Positions 1-9,070 are shown, counted from the first letter of the stretch. The stretch is DNA of 64,000 nt from Butyrivibrio hungatei DSM 14810 (GCF_900143205.1 NZ_FRDH01000003.1:310001-374000), one strand, 5' to 3'. Made by a program: numbers and translations. The notes: generated from the letters alone by a model not told the origin.

Positions 1-304
1 TGAACTCTGCGATCATAGCAGCAATTGTTCCATCTTCTTCGCGGTCTGTCTTGTGGTGAAGGAACTTGATCGAAGCTGTAAGATCCTTGTTGTCATCAAG
101 GCTAAGTGTTGTGTAAGAAAGCTCACCAGTTGCTTCACTCTCTCCTGAACCTGTTTCCTGCGTATCCTTTGCTGCTTCAGTATTATCTGTACTTTCCGTG
201 TTGTCAGCAGGTGTCTCTGCTGTGTCAGATGATGCTCCACATCCCATAGCAGAAGCTGCCATAACCGTAGCTGTAACCAAAGCCAAAACTTTTTTCTTAT
301 TCAT
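1..304 (-). CDS. Sugar ABC transporter substrate-binding lipoprotein (partial, N-terminal 101 aa)
   Basis: Only the first ~101 codons lie in the window; the gene runs off the left edge. The start is ATG at 302-304 with ribosome binding site GGAGGG at 309-314. The N-terminus (MNKKKVLALV...) is a lipoprotein signal peptide with the acylation Cys in the context AMGCGAS. It is followed by a low-complexity Ser/Thr/Glu/Asp linker and then the beginning of a mature domain (about residue 70 on) resembling family 1 extracellular sugar-binding proteins. The inferred role is to capture an oligosaccharide outside the membrane for an ABC importer encoded further left. It lies downstream of the LacI regulator and GH36 gene on the same strand, but a terminator separates them and it has its own promoter. 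Lipoprotein nature is clear; substrate (alpha-galactosides) is inferred from neighbours. Confidence 0.7.
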   Translation of the reverse strand, partial: MNKKKVLALVTATVMAASAMGCGASSDTAETPADNTESTDNTEAAKDTQETGSGESEATGELSYTTLSLDDNKDLTASIKFLHHKTDREEDGTIAAMIAEF

Positions 305-331
305 ATTACCCTCCTTTAATACAATTAGTTT

Positions 332-384
332 TTAGCTAATTTCCATTTTATTAGTTAATTTTTATTAGTCAATATTTTAGCTAA
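332..384 (-). promoter_or_regulatory. Promoter and LacI-type operator motifs of the lipoprotein gene
   Basis: On the minus strand TTGACT (367-372) and TAAAAT (345-350) are 16 bp apart. TTAGCTAA palindromes lie at 332-339 (near the predicted start of transcription) and 377-384 (just upstream of -35), with a related TTAGTTAA inside the spacer. The same 8-mer recurs at 475-482 and in the alpha-galactosidase promoter, so it is a likely operator for the LacI protein encoded between them. Confidence 0.5.
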
Positions 385-417
385 CTTTTTACTTAACATT
401 CTACTTAATAAACAAAA

Positions 418-461
418 AGAGCATCTTGACTTTGGTAAATTTACCTATTGCAAGATGCTCT
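418..461 (-). terminator. Intrinsic terminator after the lacI-type gene
   Basis: An 11-bp perfect stem (418-428 pairs with 451-461) is followed on the minus strand by TTTTTGTTT. It ends the alpha-galactosidase/regulator transcript before the lipoprotein gene. Confidence 0.85.
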
Positions 462-515
462 CTATATACCTATTTTAGCTAAATTATTTTTTAGCTTAGC
501 AGTGATTAATTTTAA

Positions 516-1529
516 TTAAATTTCTTTTACACTTTCCCTTTCGATAAGATAACCTTCCACAATACTAAGGCCTTTTCTATATCTTTCTCCATGAAGCGTA
601 TGAAGGATCCTCTTAAGTGTCCTTCGAACCATTTCCTCCATATCTACCTTATAAGTAGTGATGCCGATCTCAGCGCCGTTTGTATAAACAAAATCATCGT
701 AACCCACTACTGAGATATCCTCCGGAACCCTAAGCCCCTTATCTTTTAGATACTGGATAAACTTGCTTGCAGTAAGGTCGCAGTTACAAACAAAGGCTGT
801 AGGAAGCTTTCCTTTTGGCCACTTAACATTTTTCTCAATATCCATGACCTTATTGTCTGAATCACGGTCATCAAGCACCCAAGCCGGATTCACCTTGATT
901 CCGTGTTCCATTAGTGCTCTCTCGTAGCCAAGGTATCTGTCTGTGATAGATGGTGTGGTCAGCAGTGTTCCCACATATCCTATATCCTTATGGCCTTTGT
1001 CAAAAAGATAATTTGTCAAAATATAAGCTCCATAAAAGCTTCCAGATATTACTGAATCTTTTTTGTGCTGCCTGTCTGTAAAATCCATGTAGAAAGTAGG
1101 AGTTTCAAGCTTATCATCAAGCATTTCCAGATAATCTTCCCGTAAAGTTCCCATTATTACTACGGCATCTACATTGCCATCTCCAATGAGCTTTGGATAA
1201 ACGAGATTTTCCTCTTCCTCAAGGCTTAGGACCTCTAGCATTGTAAAAGAGCCAATCTTTCCGGCTTTGGCTGAAAAGATCTGATACATGTGTCCATAGA
1301 AGGAATCTATGTTTCCAAGGTACCTGGCACCAATAAGAACCCCAATCTTGAAGCTGTCAGAAGACCTGTTTGTAAAAGATTTCTGGTAGCCCCTCTCTTC
1401 CGCCAGATCAATGATCTTCTGACGCATTTCCTCACTTACACCTTTTTGACCAGACAATGCTTTGGATACTGTTACAGTACTGATCCCCAGGGCAGCAGCA
1501 ATGTCCGACATCGTAATTTTCTTTGGCAT
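516..1529 (-). CDS. LacI/GalR-family transcriptional regulator
   Basis: A 337-aa protein of usual family length. Residues 1-55 form the LacI helix-turn-helix and hinge region (TMSDIAAALGISTVTVSKALSG), and residues ~60-337 form a periplasmic-binding-protein-like sugar sensor. The ATG is preceded by AGGAGATATAC. It starts 31 bp after the stop of the alpha-galactosidase gene on the same strand, so the two are probably co-transcribed and it probably represses its own operon. Candidate operators are the TTAGCTAA/TTAGTTAA palindromes upstream of alpha-galactosidase and of the sugar-binding lipoprotein. The inducer is not readable from sequence; an alpha-galactoside or galactose is inferred from context. 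Confidence 0.9.
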   Translation of the reverse strand: MPKKITMSDIAAALGISTVTVSKALSGQKGVSEEMRQKIIDLAEERGYQKSFTNRSSDSFKIGVLIGARYLGNIDSFYGHMYQIFSAKAGKIGSFTMLEVLSLEEEENLVYPKLIGDGNVDAVVIMGTLREDYLEMLDDKLETPTFYMDFTDRQHKKDSVISGSFYGAYILTNYLFDKGHKDIGYVGTLLTTPSITDRYLGYERALMEHGIKVNPAWVLDDRDSDNKVMDIEKNVKWPKGKLPTAFVCNCDLTASKFIQYLKDKGLRVPEDISVVGYDDFVYTNGAEIGITTYKVDMEEMVRRTLKRILHTLHGERYRKGLSIVEGYLIERESVKEI

Positions 1530-1560
1530 TGTATATCTCCTCTAACAATTATTATCTAGA

Positions 1561-3753
1561 TCAATCTTTTGCTACAAGATAGATCAGTTCAGACCTAAAA
1601 TCTCCGTTAAGTGATGGCATTACAAGTCCAACCTTCCTGATGGTAGCCCCCAAAGCTTCCACATCAGTTCCTTCTATCCTATATATTTTTTTATCATCAA
1701 GCCCCTTAACCTTAAGGATTCTATTAGTCGTGTTCGGTTTCGCCATAACCTGAACATAGGTTATAAGAGCTTTTTTCTTGTTCTTACTGATAACTCCATA
1801 GGCGTCAAATTCGTGGTTTCTCTGATATGACGCATAGCGGTAGTAATCTCCAGTTCTCACAAGCTCATTATACTTGTGATATTCTGCAACCTGCCTTGGA
1901 ATATCATCCCTATCTTCCTGAGGAATCTTGGTGATATCAAGTTCATATCCAAAGGTTCCTGCAAGAGCCACATCCCCTCTTGTCTTAAATGGCGTTGTTC
2001 TTCCAACTGTATGATTAGGACAATCAGATACGTGAGCTCCCATAGTACTGAGAGGGAAAATAAGGCTTGTTCCTTCCTGAATCTTTAATCTTTCAATTGC
2101 ATCTGTATCATCTGAGCACCAGATCTGTGGGCTATAGTAGAGCATACCCGCATCAAATCTTGCTCCGCCCCCAGAACAGTTCTCCAGCAAAAGATCTGGA
2201 AAATCCTTAACTAATCTCTCCATGAGATCATATACTGCAAGAACATATCTGTGGGAAAGCTCTCCCTGACTATCCGCTGAAAGCCCCAAAGATCCAAGGT
2301 CACATAATTGCCTATTCATATCCCACTTGAGATATTCTATATTTGCTGAACTCAATATATCCTTTATCCTGCTATAAACGTAGTCAGATACTTCTTTTCT
2401 TGTAATATCAAGAACGTACTGATTTCTACTCCTGCAAGGCTCTCTGTCTGCTGTCTTGATTGCCCAGTCCGGATGCTCATCATAGAGCTTGGATACAGGA
2501 GATATCATCTCTGGCTCCATCCAGATACCAAACTTAAGACCTATGGCATTTACGTCATCTACCAGTTTCTTAAGTCCGCCCTTAAGCTTTTTCTCGTTGA
2601 CATACCAGTCTCCAAGGCTTGAGTTGTCGTCATTTCTTTCTCCAAACCAGCCATCGTCCATGACTAGCATCTCTATGCCGCTTTTCTTTGCCTCTTTTGC
2701 AATTGAAAGGAGCTTTTCATTATCAAAATCAAAGTAAGTCGCTTCCCAGTTGTTTATAAGGATTGGTCTTTCTTTGTCCTTGTACTTACTTCTGATGAGA
2801 TGGTCTCTGTATAGGTCATGGAAGGTTCTGGACATTTTTCCAAGGCCTTGTGATGAATAAACCATTACTACTTCCGGAGCCTGGAACTCTTCTCCTGCCC
2901 CAAGCTTCCATCTAAAGTTCTTTTGACAGATGCCCATGTAGAGTCTCAAGCTGTCAAACTGTGATCTGCACACCCCAGCTTCAAAATTACCTGAGTAGAT
3001 AAAAGAAAAACCGTAGACCTTACCTGTATCCTCTGAATCACCATTTTCCACAAGGGCCATAAATGGCTGGAACTGGTGTGAGGACTCGCCTCTAAAGGAC
3101 TCAATAGAGGTATCGCCATAACCAATCTCTCTAAAGTCCATAGCTCTTTCTCTAGCCCATGATCCGTGAAGTGTAAGAAGCTCATAGCCTTCATTGTCCA
3201 TATCCATTGTCATAGACATAACTTTATCTAGCATGATTGGCGCATCAGAAGTATTTACAAACCTAATAGACCTTGTAATGGCATCAATTCCTTCAAATAC
3301 ACTGTATGAAAGAACTGCCTTTAAGCCTGTCGCCTTGTCTATTGCTGTGATGTCCAATGTCATGGAATCAGCTTCCGATCCAAATGTAGCTGGAAGGCCT
3401 TCTAATTTCTTTTTACCTTTATAAATATTGTGAGATTCATAGCTAAAAGATACACTGCTGTGTCCGTTTACGTCAGTTATCTCTATGCTACTTTTCCTGT
3501 AATCTCCAACATTGTTTGTAGAATATTCAAATGGGAATCTGTCGAGAAAAGAACTTCTATCACGCATGACACTTGAAGGTGTGCCATACTGATCAACTAA
3601 TTTCAAAAGATATGATGCATCCGATATTTCTAACTTGTCTCCATAATAGAGATGAGTAAGGACCCCCTCGTCGTAAAGTGCACCTATGCAGTAGCTGGTA
3701 TTCTGCGTCTCAATGACAAAAATCTTGCTCTGCTCAATATACCTGATATCCAT
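1561..3753 (-). CDS. Alpha-galactosidase, GH36
   Basis: A 730-aa protein of the usual length for bacterial GH36 (AgaA/RafA type). It hydrolyses terminal alpha-1,6-galactose from melibiose, raffinose-family sugars and galactomannan. The N-terminal beta-supersandwich (~1-320) precedes a TIM barrel with the hallmark MDDGWFG segment, LKWDMNR (nucleophile Asp) and CSDDTDA (acid/base Asp), followed by a small C-terminal beta domain. No signal peptide is visible, so it probably acts in the cytoplasm on imported oligosaccharides. The start ATG at 3751-3753 has AGGGG upstream. That site falls in the 3' arm of a leader hairpin. First gene of the two-gene operon with the LacI regulator. Confidence 0.93.
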   Translation of the reverse strand: MDIRYIEQSKIFVIETQNTSYCIGALYDEGVLTHLYYGDKLEISDASYLLKLVDQYGTPSSVMRDRSSFLDRFPFEYSTNNVGDYRKSSIEITDVNGHSSVSFSYESHNIYKGKKKLEGLPATFGSEADSMTLDITAIDKATGLKAVLSYSVFEGIDAITRSIRFVNTSDAPIMLDKVMSMTMDMDNEGYELLTLHGSWARERAMDFREIGYGDTSIESFRGESSHQFQPFMALVENGDSEDTGKVYGFSFIYSGNFEAGVCRSQFDSLRLYMGICQKNFRWKLGAGEEFQAPEVVMVYSSQGLGKMSRTFHDLYRDHLIRSKYKDKERPILINNWEATYFDFDNEKLLSIAKEAKKSGIEMLVMDDGWFGERNDDNSSLGDWYVNEKKLKGGLKKLVDDVNAIGLKFGIWMEPEMISPVSKLYDEHPDWAIKTADREPCRSRNQYVLDITRKEVSDYVYSRIKDILSSANIEYLKWDMNRQLCDLGSLGLSADSQGELSHRYVLAVYDLMERLVKDFPDLLLENCSGGGARFDAGMLYYSPQIWCSDDTDAIERLKIQEGTSLIFPLSTMGAHVSDCPNHTVGRTTPFKTRGDVALAGTFGYELDITKIPQEDRDDIPRQVAEYHKYNELVRTGDYYRYASYQRNHEFDAYGVISKNKKKALITYVQVMAKPNTTNRILKVKGLDDKKIYRIEGTDVEALGATIRKVGLVMPSLNGDFRSELIYLVAKD

Positions 3754-3760
3754 AAGAAAA

Positions 3761-3830
3761 CCCCTGCTTTTTAGTTTAGTTAATTATAATTAACTTAATT
3801 TTAACTTTTATTAGCTAAAAAGCAAGGGGA
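3761..3830 (-). promoter_or_regulatory. Alpha-galactosidase promoter with 18-bp palindromic operator and leader hairpin
   Basis: On the minus strand TTGCTT (3820-3825) and TAAAAT (3798-3803) are 16 bp apart, placing transcription start near 3791. A perfect 18-bp palindrome AGTTAATTATAATTAACT (3778-3795) covers that start, and TTAGCTAA (3811-3818) lies in the spacer. Flanking arms CCCCTGCTTTTTAG (3761-3774) and CTAAAAAGCAAGGGG (3816-3830) are inverted repeats. The gene's Shine-Dalgarno (AGGGG) is in the promoter-distal arm. Operator function is inferred. Confidence 0.6.
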
Positions 3831-3850
3831 ATGTTTATTTTTACGTCTTT

Positions 3851-4753
3851 TTAAAAAAATAAGATTCGAAGGGCCCCAAGACCGATGATGGCTATTATGA
3901 ATAGGATTGCCACCAGTATGTATGCGATTTTTACTGCGATGTTTACAACTTTGTAGGCTCCATAGCCTTCATCTTTTTTGATCAAAAGATAAATGATATA
4001 TGGAATGGTTCCGAAGAAGCTTATGAGCGAAAATACCGTTATGGTCAGCGGAAAAAGAACTATGGAAGTAATTCTTACTGATTCCTTCTGATTCTCAAAC
4101 CACATAATAAAGAATACATATAAAAAGCCTAACATAAATCCGGCTATTCCACTTAAGGGAATACCTATAAGGCTGTCCAAAGTTATGATATTTCCCGCCA
4201 TGTCTCCCATATGATTGAATGGGTCTAGGATCTCAATGGTTGAAAGTAGCATTGCCATCATGCCTACCATCAGAGGAATTCTGAATCTCTGAGCAAGTGG
4301 AACCTTTCTTTTAATGGCGTTATCTTTGTTTATTTTATTCCAGTAATTTTGTTGTGCTTTTCTATCGAATTTAACTACTGTGTCCTGCTTCTTTTCTTTA
4401 GCTTTGTTCTTGGCCGCGCCTTTATTTCCATTCTTTATAAGCCTAAATAGCTCTTCTTCTGATCCTTCGGTAAAAGAATTTCTTTTAACACTATAGACAT
4501 AATCTCCGGCCTGGAGAAAAATGAAGTCATTTGTCTTATGGATCTTGCCTATTTCAGTGATCTTATTTGAAACATCTTTAAAGACGCCTTCCTCGCCCTT
4601 TATCACTTCTCTTATCTGGTCATTATCTATGGTCACTTCGCTTGTAGCACCGTTTCTTGCGTACATTGATGCATCAAGATTATTCTTGCCTTTGGCCTTA
4701 CTGTTTATCTCTTTGGCGATTTCATTATTAAACGCAAAAACAATTTTATTCAT
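3851..4753 (-). CDS. Membrane protein of unknown function
   Basis: I do not recognise the family. I start it at ATG 4751-4753 because GGGAG lies 7 nt upstream; the longer reading from 4777 has no binding site. The 300-aa product begins MNKIVFAFNN. It has a soluble N-terminal ~145 residues that contain a Lys-rich linker (NKAKEKKQ). After that come about five hydrophobic segments, the last at the extreme C-terminus (ILVAILFIIAIIGLGALRILFF). No enzymatic motif is visible. It is a stand-alone gene, convergent with nothing and divergent from the LysR regulator at 4868, which may control it. Confidence 0.6.
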   Translation of the reverse strand: MNKIVFAFNNEIAKEINSKAKGKNNLDASMYARNGATSEVTIDNDQIREVIKGEEGVFKDVSNKITEIGKIHKTNDFIFLQAGDYVYSVKRNSFTEGSEEELFRLIKNGNKGAAKNKAKEKKQDTVVKFDRKAQQNYWNKINKDNAIKRKVPLAQRFRIPLMVGMMAMLLSTIEILDPFNHMGDMAGNIITLDSLIGIPLSGIAGFMLGFLYVFFIMWFENQKESVRITSIVLFPLTITVFSLISFFGTIPYIIYLLIKKDEGYGAYKVVNIAVKIAYILVAILFIIAIIGLGALRILFF

Positions 4754-4821
4754 GATCGTCTCCCTGAATTTTTCCAATAAGATACTTTACCTTTATAGAC
4801 ATATGAATTCAAGGATATGTT

Positions 4822-4861
4822 GCAAAAACATGCTATAATATAAGCAGAACTTATGGAGGTG
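4822..4861 (+). promoter_or_regulatory. LysR gene promoter -10 and ribosome binding site
   Basis: TATAAT at 4834-4839 with an upstream TG (extended -10, TGCTATAAT) and no convincing -35. The GGAGGTG at 4855-4861 decides the start: the ATG at 4853 overlaps the binding site itself, so ATG 4868 is used. Confidence 0.5.
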
Positions 4862-4867
4862 TTTTTC

Positions 4868-5761
4868 ATGATAAGTAATCTGGAATATTACAAGGTCTTT
4901 TACTATGTAGGTAAGCTCAGCAGTATTACTGAAGCAGCAAAAGAGCTGAATATATCTCAGCCTGCTGTGAGTCAGTCAATACACCAGCTTGAAAAGAGTC
5001 TTGACTGCACTCTCTTTCAGAGAACCGCTAGAGGTATGAAGCTTACAAGCGAGGGAAATCTCCTTTATAGATATGTCAAAAGAGGCTACGAACAGATAGA
5101 CCTTGGGCAGCAGCGCCTTGGACAGCTCCTCCACCTTGATGCAGGCGAAGTTAGGATTGGAGCCAGCGACATGACGCTTAGATTCTTTCTTTTACCATAT
5201 CTTGAAAAGTTCCATGAACTCTATCCAGGAATAAAGGTTTCTGTCACTAATGGTCCTACGCCTGAGACGTTGCAGTACTTATCAGATGACAGGATTGATT
5301 TTGGCGTAGTTTCAACTCCTTTTGAAAATCTTCAGGGATTTAAGACGACTCCTGTTTCAGAGATTGAAGATACCTTTGTGGCAGGAAGAAAATTCATTCA
5401 ATACAAGAACAGAATGCTTGATTTTGCTGATCTAAAAAAGGTACCTATGATAACTCTTGAAGGAAGGACCAGTACCAGAGATTATATAGAAGCTTTTTTA
5501 GCAAAAGAAAATGTCGAGATACATCCTGAGTTTGAGCTCGCAACCAGCGACATGATCGTTCAGTTTGCACTGCGTAATCTGGGGGTTGGCTGCGTTGTAA
5601 AGGACTTTGCAAAAGAGTATCTCGACAGCGGTATATTATTTGAACTTAGATTCAACAAGATGATTCCTAAGCGTCAGATGTGCGTAGTTACTGATGAGTC
5701 TAGACCACTTCCAATTGCTGCAGCAAATCTGCTTGAGCTCATAAATAAGAACAATTTTTAA
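4868..5761 (+). CDS. LysR-family transcriptional regulator
   Basis: A 297-aa protein of normal LysR length. The N-terminal winged HTH (residues ~1-60: LEYYKVFYYVGKLSSITEAA, LNISQPAVSQSIHQLE) is followed by a LysR substrate-binding domain (~90-295). The start at ATG 4868 follows GGAGGTG with 6 nt spacing. It is transcribed divergently from the membrane-protein gene at 3851-4753, with 114 bp between, the usual arrangement for a LysR protein and its target. The effector is unknown. It ends in a bidirectional terminator facing the chemoreceptor gene. Confidence 0.9.
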   Translation: MISNLEYYKVFYYVGKLSSITEAAKELNISQPAVSQSIHQLEKSLDCTLFQRTARGMKLTSEGNLLYRYVKRGYEQIDLGQQRLGQLLHLDAGEVRIGASDMTLRFFLLPYLEKFHELYPGIKVSVTNGPTPETLQYLSDDRIDFGVVSTPFENLQGFKTTPVSEIEDTFVAGRKFIQYKNRMLDFADLKKVPMITLEGRTSTRDYIEAFLAKENVEIHPEFELATSDMIVQFALRNLGVGCVVKDFAKEYLDSGILFELRFNKMIPKRQMCVVTDESRPLPIAAANLLELINKNNF

Positions 5762-5799
5762 GCCCCTCACGCAGGGACTTTGCCTACGCAGGGGGCTTA
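5760..5799. terminator. Bidirectional terminator between convergent genes
   Basis: AAGCCCC (5760-5766) pairs with GGGGCTT (5792-5798), overlapping the LysR stop codon. A direct repeat ACGCAGGG occurs in the loop region. It lies between convergent LysR and chemoreceptor genes. Confidence 0.6.
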
Positions 5800-5817
5800 A
5801 GGGGCTTATCAACTAAC

Positions 5818-7533
5818 TTATTCGTTAATTGTAAACTGGCTTATTAGACTATTTAGACTAGCTGACTGCTCTGAGAGTTCCTGAGATACAGCACTTGATT
5901 CTTCAGCAGTTGCTGAGTTATTCTGTACAACATTAGATATCATCTCAATACCCTTATCGATCTCATCCATGCTTTGTGCCTGCTCTTCTGCCAGATCTCC
6001 AGTCTTAACGATCATATCTGTGATCTCTTCTACGCTATGCTGCATTGCATCAAGAGCTTCAGTTGTCTCAGCTACGACTGAGTTACCATTCTTAATTTCT
6101 TCCATTGTATCTGCAATGAGCTGATGTGTATTCTGAGCTGCTTCACTTGACTGATCTGCAAGCTTACCAATCTGATCAGCAACAACTGCAAAACCTTTTC
6201 CAGTTTCACCTGCTCTTGCTGCCTCGATAGAAGCATTAAGGGCAAGAAGTGAAGTCTGGCTGGCAATCTCTTCGATAGTATTTGTAACCTGTTCGATCTC
6301 TGCCGATGCTTCAGTGATCCTTGTCATGGCGTCTGTAACAAGATGCATCTTTCTGGCACTTACTTCTGCATTATCTCTTACTTCATTAGCCATGCTCCTG
6401 CTCTTTTCAGCGACTTCAGCAAGCTGCTTGGTCTGCTCTGTTACAGAATTAACTGAAGCTGTAAGTTCTTCAACTGCAGCTGCCTGATCTGTTGTGCCTT
6501 CAGCAAGATCAGAAGATCCCTGTGACATATTTGCTGCACCTTGTGATACCTGTGAAGAAGAATTCTTAACTTCAAGGAGTGTACTACTTAAGTTATCAGA
6601 AATATCTGAAAGCGCCTTTCTGATAGCTTCATAATCACCAATATAAAGATCTTCATTTTTTGAACCTGAAGAGAAGTCACCGCCTGACATACGCTTCAAG
6701 GTAACATCAATATCTTTTACAATTTCAGCAATGGCATTGGTTGAGCCCTTGATATCCTGTGCAAGTTTTCCAAGCTCATCTTCAGAATCTGTTTCAATCT
6801 CGATCTCAAGCTTACCTTTGGACATGTCATCAGCAGCTGTTGAGATTGCTTCGATAGGTCCAAGGATACTCTTTGTAAGCGCTGCTCTTGCCTTATTAGA
6901 ATAAAGGATAGCGTAGATTACAACTACAAGAGAAATGATCGTCATGAAGATAACACTTCCAAGAGCCATTCCATAAGCTTTCTTAGCCTGAGCTTTTGCT
7001 TCAAGGCCTATAGCTTTGAAGTCTTTTACTACTACCTTAATGGCTTCATTCACCGTTCCTACATAGTAGGTATATATCTCTTCATGGGATGCCCCGCTGT
7101 TCATCATTTGTATCAGCGTATCATCCGCCGAATCTATATCTTTCAAGTGCTGACGAGCTGTACTCAAGTCTCCGTTATAAACTTTACTTAGTTCATCAAG
7201 ACCATCATTCATTTCCTGTATCTTTTCAGCAGCACCATCAATCTGTTCCTGTCTGTCAGCATCTTCAGTTGCAGACATAGCCCAGAGATAATACTTTGCA
7301 AGAGCCTGAATTGTGATTCTTATCTCTCCTTGCTGAGAGTTCTGCTCATAATAAATAGCATAGATATTTCTCAGATTGAAAAGAGCTACTATATCGATCA
7401 GGATAATGACAATAAAGATAAGTATCAGATTCAATCTGAACTTTCCAAATACCTTCTTGAATTTTTCAGATACAGGTAAGCTCTTGAAACCTCCCTTATC
7501 AAATTCGTTGTTTTTCTCAACTATGTTTGCCAT
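5818..7533 (-). CDS. Methyl-accepting chemotaxis protein
   Basis: A 571-aa receptor. TM1 is at ~34-52, followed by a ~135-residue extracellular four-helix-bundle-type sensor, TM2 at ~188-210, a HAMP domain (~212-265) and a cytoplasmic coiled-coil signalling domain. The conserved hairpin tip reads [20 protein letters not shown]. It senses an external signal and controls CheA kinase at the cell pole; ligand unknown. AGGAGG lies just upstream of the ATG. Monocistronic, with a 240-bp upstream region shared with divergent purA. Confidence 0.93.
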   Translation of the reverse strand: MANIVEKNNEFDKGGFKSLPVSEKFKKVFGKFRLNLILIFIVIILIDIVALFNLRNIYAIYYEQNSQQGEIRITIQALAKYYLWAMSATEDADRQEQIDGAAEKIQEMNDGLDELSKVYNGDLSTARQHLKDIDSADDTLIQMMNSGASHEEIYTYYVGTVNEAIKVVVKDFKAIGLEAKAQAKKAYGMALGSVIFMTIISLVVVIYAILYSNKARAALTKSILGPIEAISTAADDMSKGKLEIEIETDSEDELGKLAQDIKGSTNAIAEIVKDIDVTLKRMSGGDFSSGSKNEDLYIGDYEAIRKALSDISDNLSSTLLEVKNSSSQVSQGAANMSQGSSDLAEGTTDQAAAVEELTASVNSVTEQTKQLAEVAEKSRSMANEVRDNAEVSARKMHLVTDAMTRITEASAEIEQVTNTIEEIASQTSLLALNASIEAARAGETGKGFAVVADQIGKLADQSSEAAQNTHQLIADTMEEIKNGNSVVAETTEALDAMQHSVEEITDMIVKTGDLAEEQAQSMDEIDKGIEMISNVVQNNSATAEESSAVSQELSEQSASLNSLISQFTINE

Positions 7534-7659
7534 ATAGACCTCCTAATTCACCATACGCCTATCATGCATGTATTATCGACAAGTTATATATTTAATTTTA
7601 TTGCTTTTATATAAAAAAATACACAGAAATGCGCAAATTTATATAACTTTTCGGTAAAT

Positions 7660-7706
7660 AAGTAAAACTTATGGCTCATATAATAAATATCGATTTTACT
7701 TATGGC
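7660..7706. promoter_or_regulatory. Paired repeat in the chemoreceptor/purA intergenic region
   Basis: ACTTATGGC occurs twice as a direct repeat at 7667-7675 and 7698-7706 (31 bp apart). AAGTAAAA (7660-7667) and TTTTACTT (7694-7701) form an inverted pair overlapping them. It lies ~70 bp upstream of purA. A regulator-binding role is a guess; no purine riboswitch core is present. Confidence 0.3.
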
Positions 7707-7774
7707 ATTTTTGAGAGTAATATTATCATGCAATAGAGATTGCTAAATGTTTTAAAAAAGAGAGGAACAAAAAT

Positions 7775-9070
7775 ATGGTTAAAGCAGTAGTCGGCGCCAA
7801 TTGGGGCGACGAAGGAAAAGGAAAGATTACCGATACTCTTGCTGATCAGGCTGACGTAGTTATCCGTTTTCAGGGAGGCGCCAATGCTGGTCACACAATT
7901 GTAAATGATTATGGTAAATTTGCACTTCACACAATGCCATCTGGTGTCTTCCATCAGAACATCATGAACATCATTGGTAATGGAGTTGCATTTGATATTA
8001 CAAAATTTATGAAGGAACTCAATGAGGTTACATCTAAGGGTGTTCCAATGCCTCAGATCATGATCTCAGACAGAGTTCAGGTTATGATGCCTTATCACGT
8101 TCTCTTCGATACTCTTGAAGAAGCCAGACTTGCTGGTAAGTCATTTGGTTCAACAAAGTCAGGAATTGCTCCTTTCTATTCAGATAAGTTTGCTAAGATT
8201 GGTTGGCAGATTAATGAGTTCTTCCAGGACGATGAAGTTATCAAAGAAAAGATTGCAAGAATCGCTGAGATCAAGGACGTTATCCTTGTTAATCTTTATC
8301 ACGCAGATCCTATCGATCAGGAAGCTCTGTTCAACCAGATTGAAGATTGGCGTGAGCAGGTAAAACCATACGTTGGAAACGTATCTCTTTATCTTGATAA
8401 TGCTATTAAGGAAGGCAAGACTATCCTCCTCGAGGGTCAGCTTGGAACAATGAAGGATCCAGATCATGGTATCTATCCTATGGTTACTTCATCATCTCCT
8501 CTTGCAGCTTATGGTGCAATCGGCGCTGGTATTCCTCCTTATGAGATCAAGCAGATCGTAACTGTATCTAAGGCTTACTCATCAGCAGTAGGTGCTGGTG
8601 CATTCGTATCAGAGCTCTTTGGAGATGAAGCTGAGGAACTTAGAAGACGCGGTGGTGACGGCGGTGAGTACGGCGCTACAACAGGAAGACCTAGACGTGT
8701 AGGCTGGTATGACTGCGTAGCAAGTAAGTATGGTTGCAGACTTCAGGGCACAACTGATGTTGCATTCACAGTACTTGACGTACTTGGTTACCTTGATGAG
8801 ATTCCAGTTTGCGTAGGATACGACATCGACGGCGAAGTTACTACAGAGTTCCCTGTAACTCACCTTCTTGAGAAGGCTAAGCCTGTATTCAAGACTCTTC
8901 CAGGTTGGAAGTGCGACATCCGTGGTATCAAGAACTACGAAGATCTCCCAGAGAAGTGTCGCAACTATATTGAATTCATTGAGGAGCAGATTGGTTACCC
9001 TATCACAATGGTAAGTAACGGTCCTGCAAGAACAGATATAATCTACAGAAAGAGCAAGTTTAGTAAGTAA
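7775..9070 (+). CDS. purA: Adenylosuccinate synthetase
   Basis: A 431-aa enzyme of normal length that joins IMP and aspartate using GTP to make adenylosuccinate, the first committed step to AMP. The N-terminal GTP-binding segment NWGDEGKGK, the downstream GGANAGHT and GVGAGAFVSE-type loops, and the C-terminal base-recognition region are all present and intact. The start ATG 7775 has AGAGAGGAAC upstream. It is a single-gene unit, divergent from the chemoreceptor, and ends in a hairpin made from two GGCATGCC copies. Confidence 0.97.
   Translation: MVKAVVGANWGDEGKGKITDTLADQADVVIRFQGGANAGHTIVNDYGKFALHTMPSGVFHQNIMNIIGNGVAFDITKFMKELNEVTSKGVPMPQIMISDRVQVMMPYHVLFDTLEEARLAGKSFGSTKSGIAPFYSDKFAKIGWQINEFFQDDEVIKEKIARIAEIKDVILVNLYHADPIDQEALFNQIEDWREQVKPYVGNVSLYLDNAIKEGKTILLEGQLGTMKDPDHGIYPMVTSSSPLAAYGAIGAGIPPYEIKQIVTVSKAYSSAVGAGAFVSELFGDEAEELRRRGGDGGEYGATTGRPRRVGWYDCVASKYGCRLQGTTDVAFTVLDVLGYLDEIPVCVGYDIDGEVTTEFPVTHLLEKAKPVFKTLPGWKCDIRGIKNYEDLPEKCRNYIEFIEEQIGYPITMVSNGPARTDIIYRKSKFSK

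Noticed and set aside
7534-7774. Purine riboswitch upstream of purA
   Set aside because: The conserved guanine/adenine aptamer core and loop sequences are not present.
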